A stretch of 64,000 nucleotides of DNA, taken from NCBI RefSeq assembly GCF_023273895.1, contig NZ_CP096883.1, positions 558,001 through 622,000 of the forward strand. The letters run 5' to 3'. Under the pieces are notes generated by a model. The model had not been told where the DNA came from and did not search any database. It was given only the letters and a program-made list of their open reading frames with translations. The DNA comes from Sphingobacterium sp. PCS056 (lineage in GTDB: Bacteria > Bacteroidota > Bacteroidia > Sphingobacteriales > Sphingobacteriaceae). Shown here in pieces: positions 58,172 to 64,000 of the stretch; the first letter of the stretch is position 1; each line of letters starts with the position of its first letter. The translations under genes and the position numbers were made by a program.

Positions 58172-60283
58172 CTACTGTACTCCTACTTTGAAATTTTCAA
58201 AGATTAAGGTTCCTTCAATAGTATTTCCTTCTTTGGTCTTAATCCCTTTTAAGGTTGATGTTCTCCCTTTTTCTAATAGATTTTTCATCTCCTTTTCTTC
58301 CAATAAAACACCATTTAACGTACGCCATATTTTAAAATCACAGCCTCTAGCATAATGGTCACATTGCGCAACTTTGTCAAATAATTGAATTTGTCCTGCT
58401 GCACATTTTGGACATTTTATCTTTCCTTTTTGCAGGGGCTTGATTTCTTCATGTGCGATAGAGATGCGCAGTTGGAGTAATTCTTTTGTGATGCGTTCGG
58501 TATAGTCTTTTATATGCTTCATAAAGACTTCGTATGAAACCTTATTAGCACGCATTTCTTCTAATTTCTGTTCCCATTTACCTGTTAAGGTTACTTTGGC
58601 AATGGAACGATCTTTGACCAAATTGTAAACGGTCAATCCCTTATCTGTGGGGATGAGTTTCTTTTTATCGCGTTTAATGTAGTCTCTTTGAAATAAGGTT
58701 TCGATTGTTGCTGCACGTGTAGCTGGTGTACCCAATCCACAATCTTTCATGGCTTGACGCATCTCATCGTCATCAATTTCTTTACCTGAAGTTTCCATTG
58801 CTTTTAGCAACGATGCTTCCGTATGTATGGGTTTTGCTTTGGTAAATCTTTCGGATAATTCCAGCGATAAGATTTCCAATAGCTCATTGGCTATCAATTT
58901 GGGCAATTGCGCGTTTTCATTATCTTGATCTTCGGTGTTTTTATCTTCGTCCGGCAATTCAACCTGATCTGCGGAGAGTCTCCATCCGTACTGCTTGATT
59001 ACAGTTCCTTTTGCAATCAATTCGACCCCTGCTGCGTTGATCACAACTGTGGTAATATCTTTTAAGCATACATCAGAAAAACTTTCAACCATACGCTTAG
59101 CGATCATATTGTAGATATTCCGCTGTTCTTGTACTAAAGCCCCTGGTTTTTCGTCTGTTACCAAAAGGGCATGGTGATCGGTTACTTTCTTTTCATCTAC
59201 GGATCTTTTATTCAACTTTGCTCCAATGAGATTTCGCGAAATCGTTGCGATACCCTCTTCCGCTGTATCGGCTAAATGCTGGAATAATTCTTCAATCTGT
59301 TCGAACACATCTTCTCCTATATAACGTGATCCAGTACGTGGATAAGTAATTACTTTTTTCTCATAAAGTGCCTGTGCTATATTCAAAGTTTGATCTGCAG
59401 AATATCCATACTTTTTATTGGCGTCCTGCTGTAAGGATGTTAAATCAAATAGTAACGGTGGTTGTTCTTTGGTTTCTTTTGCTTCAACTTTAGTTACTAA
59501 GGCTTCTGAGCCAACTGTAATTTTAGCAATCGATTCTTCTGCTAGCTCTTTTTTATCTATTTTTTCGGAAGTGGCTTTGAACTTGATATTCTCTTTTTCA
59601 AAGCCAGCTTGAATTTTATAAAATGTTTGAGGTTTAAAATCTTTATTTTCTAGATAGCGGGAACAGATCATGGCCAATGTCGGCGTCTGCACTCGACCTA
59701 GAGAAAGTAAGCCGCGATTTCCGGCAGCAAGCGTGATAGCCTGAGTGGCATTGATACCAATAAGCCAATCTGATTCTGAACGGGAACGCGCCGACATATA
59801 CAAACTATCATATTCTGTTCCTTCCTTCAGATTTGCGAACCCTTCTTTAATTGCTTTGTCCGTCTGCGAGGAAATCCATAAGCGCTTAAAGGGAACTGTT
59901 GCTCCGAGGTAATAGTAAATATTCCGGAAAATCAATTCTCCTTCTCGTCCAGCATCGGTTGCTACGATCACTTCTTCTGCTTTATCTAACAAATATTTAA
60001 TGGTATTCAGCTGTTTTAATGCACCGGCATCATCGATTTGCTTACCATCGCGTTTTAGCTTTTTAGATTCCAATTTAAATTCTGTTGGAATAATAGGCAA
60101 GTTAGCGATTGACCAATTATGAAATCCATAGGCTTGTGGTGTGCATAATTGCACCAGATGTCCAAAAGCATAGGTGAAAGCATAACCATTTCCTGAAATA
60201 TAACCATCATTGGTTTCTTTTGCTCCCATAACTCGGGCCAAATCTCGTGCAACGGATGGTTTTTCGGCAATAACGACTTTCAT
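58172..60283 (-). CDS. topB: DNA topoisomerase III
   Basis: A 703-residue type IA topoisomerase that relaxes negative supercoils and decatenates DNA through a single-strand break. N-terminal Toprim domain (MKVVIAEKPSVARDLA; acidic triad in TDAGREGELIFRN), then the gate domains with the nucleophile Y314 in ITYPRTGSRY, and GLGTPATRAATIE. A C-terminal zinc ribbon (CPKCAAGQIQLF and CDHYARGC) matches chromosomal TopB of Bacteroidota. Similar enzymes ride on conjugative elements, but no transfer genes are nearby. Confidence 0.93.
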   Translation of the reverse strand: MKVVIAEKPSVARDLARVMGAKETNDGYISGNGYAFTYAFGHLVQLCTPQAYGFHNWSIANLPIIPTEFKLESKKLKRDGKQIDDAGALKQLNTIKYLLDKAEEVIVATDAGREGELIFRNIYYYLGATVPFKRLWISSQTDKAIKEGFANLKEGTEYDSLYMSARSRSESDWLIGINATQAITLAAGNRGLLSLGRVQTPTLAMICSRYLENKDFKPQTFYKIQAGFEKENIKFKATSEKIDKKELAEESIAKITVGSEALVTKVEAKETKEQPPLLFDLTSLQQDANKKYGYSADQTLNIAQALYEKKVITYPRTGSRYIGEDVFEQIEELFQHLADTAEEGIATISRNLIGAKLNKRSVDEKKVTDHHALLVTDEKPGALVQEQRNIYNMIAKRMVESFSDVCLKDITTVVINAAGVELIAKGTVIKQYGWRLSADQVELPDEDKNTEDQDNENAQLPKLIANELLEILSLELSERFTKAKPIHTEASLLKAMETSGKEIDDDEMRQAMKDCGLGTPATRAATIETLFQRDYIKRDKKKLIPTDKGLTVYNLVKDRSIAKVTLTGKWEQKLEEMRANKVSYEVFMKHIKDYTERITKELLQLRISIAHEEIKPLQKGKIKCPKCAAGQIQLFDKVAQCDHYARGCDFKIWRTLNGVLLEEKEMKNLLEKGRTSTLKGIKTKEGNTIEGTLIFENFKVGVQ

Positions 60284-60304
60284 ATTTTATGTTTAGATAA
60301 AAAA

Positions 60305-60338
60305 CAAGATTGCAAAAACAGATGTTTTTACAATCCTG
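60305..60338 (-). terminator. Terminator of the dGTPase gene
   Basis: Arms CAAGATTGCAAAAACA / TGTTTTTACAATCCTG pair over 16 bp with one mismatch and one G-U. On the minus strand TTTTTTATC follows. Confidence 0.68.
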
Positions 60339-60366
60339 CTATTTTTAATATTGTATTGTACTAAGC

Positions 60367-61713
60367 TTAGTCTATGGAAGGAATAATGATTCCTGTTATC
60401 TTACGATATAAATCTATCGCATAGACATCTGTCATTCCTGACACAAAATCCAAAACGGATCTAATTTTAGAATAAGAATCCTCTTGGTCTGTATAAAATT
60501 GATGAGGGATTAGTGCAACTAATTTTTCATCATAACTGTTTTTATTTTTTTTGAGATAAGCTGGAACAAATTCAGACAACAAAGCATTCATGACTTTATA
60601 ACCTGCGACCTCAATCTGTACCACTGTAGGCGCATTGTAAATCTTCGCTACTGATATTTTATTAATCTTTTTAAGATGTGCTACAACTTCTGCATCTAAC
60701 GCATCCATCAAGGCACTAGGAAAAGTTCCTTTTAATAATTGATCTTGCTCATTATAAAATACTTCAACACATGCTCTGGTTAAAGTATTGATTGCTTTTG
60801 CTCTCAAAAGCGCTACTCGGCTAGCGGTGTCGTAAAGCGAATCCAAACGAGCTCGTAGATCTTCTCCTCCACAAAGGGGGAGTAATAAATCTTCGACCTC
60901 GGGATATGATAATATTTTCAAATGATGTGCATCTTCCAGATCAATGATATTATAGCAAATATCATCTGCAGCCTCTACCAAATAGACTAAAGGATGGCGT
61001 AAGTAGCCTTTGGTATTGGTAGGATCTTCCAATAGTCCTAACTCAGCTGCTATTGTTTCAAATGTTTCCCGCTCGGATGCAAAGTAGCCATATTTTTTAC
61101 GATGATGATTTTTTTTAATGTGTCCATCAATCGCGGCGCATGGATATTTCACAATAGATGCTAATGAGGTATATGTTAAAGCGAATCCTTTATCATCTTT
61201 GCCATTAAAAGGATGGGTCAATATCCGCAATGCATTGGCATTACCTTCGAAGTGTGTCAAATCTGCCCACTCTTCTTTGGTTACTTGCTCTTGGTACTTG
61301 CGACCGTCCCCCTCTGTAAAATAAGTTGAAATAGCCGCTTCTCCCGAGTGTCCAAATGCGGGGTTGCCCAAATCATGTGAGAGACATGCTGCAGAGACCA
61401 TATTTCCGACTTCTTGAAGGTAGGGATAGTGTTCATCGATTTCAGGATCTGCATCTTTCATCTTGGTATAGAACAGACGCCCCAGAGATCGACCGACACT
61501 GGCTACTTCTAAACTATGGGTCAATCTATTGTGTACAAATACAGCGCCTGGTAAAGGAAAAACTTGTGTTTTATTCTGCAATCTTCTAAATGGTGAAGAA
61601 AAAATCAATCTATCGTAATCACGTTGAAATTCTGACCGTGCTATTAAATGACTATCGCTAACACGATGCTCATAACCCCAACGTTTTGCGGATAGTAATT
61701 GTTTCCAATTCAT
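60367..61713 (-). CDS. dgt: dGTP triphosphohydrolase (HD family)
   Basis: About 448 residues. It cleaves dGTP, and often other dNTPs, to the nucleoside and triphosphate, helping to balance dNTP pools. The HD-domain metal ligands lie in NRLTHSLEVASVG and CLSHDLGNPAFGHSGE. FQRDYDRLIFSSPFRRLQNKTQ is typical of the family. The frame opens at 61746, but a -7 box at 61736-61743 means transcription probably begins near 61730. MNWKQLLSAKRWG at 61713 is therefore the likely start, with 61731 a second choice. Confidence 0.88.
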   Translation of the reverse strand: MNWKQLLSAKRWGYEHRVSDSHLIARSEFQRDYDRLIFSSPFRRLQNKTQVFPLPGAVFVHNRLTHSLEVASVGRSLGRLFYTKMKDADPEIDEHYPYLQEVGNMVSAACLSHDLGNPAFGHSGEAAISTYFTEGDGRKYQEQVTKEEWADLTHFEGNANALRILTHPFNGKDDKGFALTYTSLASIVKYPCAAIDGHIKKNHHRKKYGYFASERETFETIAAELGLLEDPTNTKGYLRHPLVYLVEAADDICYNIIDLEDAHHLKILSYPEVEDLLLPLCGGEDLRARLDSLYDTASRVALLRAKAINTLTRACVEVFYNEQDQLLKGTFPSALMDALDAEVVAHLKKINKISVAKIYNAPTVVQIEVAGYKVMNALLSEFVPAYLKKNKNSYDEKLVALIPHQFYTDQEDSYSKIRSVLDFVSGMTDVYAIDLYRKITGIIIPSID

Positions 61714-61735
61714 ACTTGTATTTACAGACATATTG

Positions 61736-61743
61736 CAAATATA
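61736..61743 (-). promoter_or_regulatory. Promoter -7 box of the dGTPase gene
   Basis: TATATTTG on the minus strand, with a weak -33 region. It excludes the farthest upstream ATG as a start if functional. Confidence 0.5.
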
Positions 61744-61866
61744 CATTTTTTGATTTTCTAACTGCTGTGGGTTTTTGCAAATTGATTTTTTATAAATATC
61801 CAGAATCGTTTTTTAAAAAGTTAATAATCTTTATCTTTAACAAGGAATCAAAAAACAATCACCATC

Positions 61867-62925
61867 ATGAGTCATTATCATTTGCCTTCAATCCATAATT
61901 TCACCAGTACTTTAAACGAAAAAAACACCCATCTCATTATTTTGAAAAATACAAGGGGCATGCAAGTTGCTTTGAGCGATTATGGTGCTCGAATTGTCAG
62001 TATTCTTGTTCCTGATAACACAGGCAAACTTAGAGATGTTGCTTTGGGATTTAGCAATATAGGACTTTATTATCGGGCTGACGAGCAATTTCACGGCGTG
62101 ACAGCTGGTCGATTTGCGAATCGGATCGCTCATGGAAAGTTTGAATTAAATGGACAGGTTTATCATCTTCCTATAAATAATGGAATCAACTGTTTACATG
62201 GTGGTCCGAATGGATTTCACACCAAAATATGGGACCGTCGTGTGGGTTATGAATCTGAGGCCGAATTTTACCTGGTCTCGAAAGACGGTGAAGAGGGATT
62301 TCCTGGCAACCTGAACGTATCTGTCACGTATACCTTAACAAATGATAATGAAATCATCATAAAATACCGAGCGGATAGTGATCAGGATACGGTAATCAAC
62401 CTCACGAATCATACTTATTTTAATTTAAATGGTGAAGGTTCGGGTGACATATTGAGTCATCAGTTAAAAATAGATGCTGATGCTTACCTTGCTGTCGATG
62501 AAAATCAAATTCCGATTGCGACTATTCCTGTAGAGGGAACACCATTCGATTTTAAAGAATTTAAATCAATAGCTCAGGATATCATTGCCGATGATGAACA
62601 ACTGATTGGAGCGAAGGGTTATGACCATTGTTTTATCAACAATAACCCCATCTCTATGGCTTGTGCAACTGCCTATTCACCGAAATCGGGTATTCGTTTA
62701 GATGTTTTTACGACAGAACCGGGTGTACAGTTGTATACTGGAAATTGGATGACTGGAAATGATATTGGAAAATCGGGAACAGCTTATCTTCCTTATGCTG
62801 GTTTTTGTTTGGAAACACAGCATTTTCCGGATAGTCCAAATCAGCCTGAGTTCCCATCCACCTTGCTAAAAGCGGGATCAGAATTTACATCGGAGACACA
62901 TTTCAAATTTTCTATCGAAAAATAG
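61867..62925 (+). CDS. galM: Aldose 1-epimerase (galactose mutarotase)
   Basis: 352 residues. It interconverts the alpha and beta anomers of galactose and glucose, feeding galactose into the Leloir pathway. Key residues lie in TAGRFANRIAHGKF, LHGGPNGFH, NLTNHTYFNLNG (catalytic histidine) and the C-terminal GFCLETQHFPDSPN, where a conserved glutamate acts as base. No signal peptide, so it is cytoplasmic. No galK or galT is adjacent. It fits with the exported beta-galactosidase elsewhere in the window, though they are 57 kb apart. Confidence 0.93.
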   Translation: MSHYHLPSIHNFTSTLNEKNTHLIILKNTRGMQVALSDYGARIVSILVPDNTGKLRDVALGFSNIGLYYRADEQFHGVTAGRFANRIAHGKFELNGQVYHLPINNGINCLHGGPNGFHTKIWDRRVGYESEAEFYLVSKDGEEGFPGNLNVSVTYTLTNDNEIIIKYRADSDQDTVINLTNHTYFNLNGEGSGDILSHQLKIDADAYLAVDENQIPIATIPVEGTPFDFKEFKSIAQDIIADDEQLIGAKGYDHCFINNNPISMACATAYSPKSGIRLDVFTTEPGVQLYTGNWMTGNDIGKSGTAYLPYAGFCLETQHFPDSPNQPEFPSTLLKAGSEFTSETHFKFSIEK

Positions 62926-62934
62926 TATTAATTT

Positions 62935-62978
62935 GGTTAGAAAGTTAGATCACTTGTTTGCTTACTAACTTTCTAACC
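62935..62978. terminator. Bidirectional terminator between galM and argH
   Basis: A perfect 14-bp stem GGTTAGAAAGTTAG / CTAACTTTCTAACC with a 16-nt loop. T-rich context is modest. Confidence 0.65.
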
Positions 62979-62988
62979 GATTAACTAT

Positions 62989-64000
62989 CTACGATTTCAC
63001 CAACTGGCTTAAAGCATTTTCTACTTTTTCAAATCCAAATGCAGATTTTACTTCTTCAAACATGCGCTGGATCTGGTCATTACCCAAGTTGCCGATACTT
63101 CCTTCGTGGGTATGGTTTACTTCTTTGGATGGTTGAAATTCGCCAGCGTCAATAGCAATTCCAATATTTTTATAGGCTTCACGGAAAGGGACACCTTTTA
63201 GCACTTCATTATTGACAACTTCTACGGAGAATAAATAATCGTATTTAGGGTCGTCTAAAACATCTTTTTTTACTGATATATGCTCGAGCATAAAAGTTGC
63301 TATTTCTAAGCAATCGTTTAATGACTTGAATGCTGGAAAAAGATTCTCTTTGAGCAGTTGCAAATCACGATGATACCCTGATGGAAGATTTGTTGTCATC
63401 AATGCAATTTCATTGGGCAATGCCTGAATTTTATTACAACGAGAACGGATCAATTCGAAAACATCAGGATTCTTTTTATGAGGCATAATACTTGATCCTG
63501 TTGTCAAATGTGCAGGAAATGAGATAAAACCAAAATTTTGATTGATATATAGCGTTACATCCATCGCAAACTTTGCCAATGTTGCCGCGATAGAACTCAT
63601 CGCTTGTGCTAAAATACGTTCGGTCTTCCCTCTCCCCATTTGTGCATAAACGACATTGTAATTTAAGTCATCAAATCCTAAAAGGTTGGTAGTCATGGTC
63701 CGATTTAGTGGAAAAGAAGAACCATAGCCTGCTGCGGAACCTAATGGATTTTTATTGCACACCTTCCATGCTGCCTTCATCAATTCTAAATCATCTACTA
63801 AGCTTTCGGCATATGCTCCAAACCATAATCCAAATGAGGAAGGCATCGCAATCTGCAAATGGGTATATCCGGGAATAAGAACATCTTTATATTGCTCGCT
63901 TAGGGAGATCAATTGTTGAAAAAACACCTCTGTGTTGCCAACCATATTTTGAATTTCGGTTCTGAAATACAATTTTAAATCGACCAGTACTTGATCATTT
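62989..64000 (-). CDS. argH: Argininosuccinate lyase, C-terminal part (5' end outside window)
   Basis: About 337 residues of the lyase that splits argininosuccinate into arginine and fumarate, the last step of arginine synthesis. The signature GSSIMPHKKNPD carries the flexible active-site serine loop. The frame continues to the window edge, encoding NDQVLVDLKLYFR just before 63972, a conserved ArgH stretch, so the TTG there is internal and the true start lies beyond 64000. HLQIAMPSSFG replaces the more usual THLQ-AQP region. Confidence 0.93.
   Translation of the reverse strand, partial: NDQVLVDLKLYFRTEIQNMVGNTEVFFQQLISLSEQYKDVLIPGYTHLQIAMPSSFGLWFGAYAESLVDDLELMKAAWKVCNKNPLGSAAGYGSSFPLNRTMTTNLLGFDDLNYNVVYAQMGRGKTERILAQAMSSIAATLAKFAMDVTLYINQNFGFISFPAHLTTGSSIMPHKKNPDVFELIRSRCNKIQALPNEIALMTTNLPSGYHRDLQLLKENLFPAFKSLNDCLEIATFMLEHISVKKDVLDDPKYDYLFSVEVVNNEVLKGVPFREAYKNIGIAIDAGEFQPSKEVNHTHEGSIGNLGNDQIQRMFEEVKSAFGFEKVENALSQLVKS

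Noticed and set aside
58172..60283. topB as evidence of an integrated conjugative element
   Set aside because: No relaxase, tra genes, integrase or attachment repeats are present, and neighbours are housekeeping genes.

Overview
The window reads as a chromosomal segment of a Bacteroidota bacterium, most likely Sphingobacteriaceae (Sphingobacterium or a close relative; this is inference). The direct evidence is promoters of the Bacteroidota type (TTTG, about 19 nt, TAnnTTTG) in front of many genes, A-rich leaders without Shine-Dalgarno sequences, an ECF sigma factor next to a membrane anti-sigma-like protein, exported GH2, GH20 and GH109 glycosidases, and AT-rich DNA. Most of the window is core genome. 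No phage, transposase, integrase or CRISPR array was found.

Layout. 1-1.3 kb: the 3' end of prfA and four tandem tRNA-Asp genes. 1.3-9.4 kb: a large exported beta-galactosidase, a sigma factor with a fused anti-sigma-like/trypsin-like protease, a 1-Cys peroxiredoxin and an acyl-CoA dehydrogenase. 9.4-21.2 kb: proBA with a coupled small gene, uvrB, upp, a YkuK-like gene, pnuC with a NadR-type kinase, ahcY divergent from a bacilliredoxin across a palindrome, and small exported proteins. 21.4-25.6 kb: an efflux operon (TolC, HlyD, ABC-2 permease) below a Crp-like regulator. 25.7-34.8 kb: lipA, a GH20 hexosaminidase, a short carB, a formylglycine-generating-enzyme-like lipoprotein and a GH109-like oxidoreductase.

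34.8-49.2 kb holds two complete rRNA operons (16S, tRNA-Ile, tRNA-Ala, 23S, 5S) in direct tandem on the minus strand, with almost identical bodies and diverged flanks. Upstream of the second copy lies an unusual non-coding tract: about 20 degenerate copies of an 8-bp unit, followed by a nested inverted repeat with regularly spaced G/C runs.

49.2-64 kb: a three-gene glycosyltransferase/flippase-like operon, a divergent lysine-catabolism cluster (glutaryl-CoA dehydrogenase against an ALDH7-type dehydrogenase and lysine 6-aminotransferase), two genes of unknown function, topB, a dGTPase, galM and most of argH, which runs off the end.

How the genes fit together: galM with the GH2, GH20 and GH109 enzymes suggests use of galactose- and amino-sugar-containing glycans. 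The 53-57 kb genes link lysine to crotonyl-CoA. pnuC and the NadR-type kinase form a nicotinamide riboside salvage pair. The best leads for new biology are the fused anti-sigma/protease, the tract at 48.57-48.92 kb, the PBCV-type basic adaptor protein, the palindromes at 19.5 and 25.05 kb, and the tandem rrn pair.
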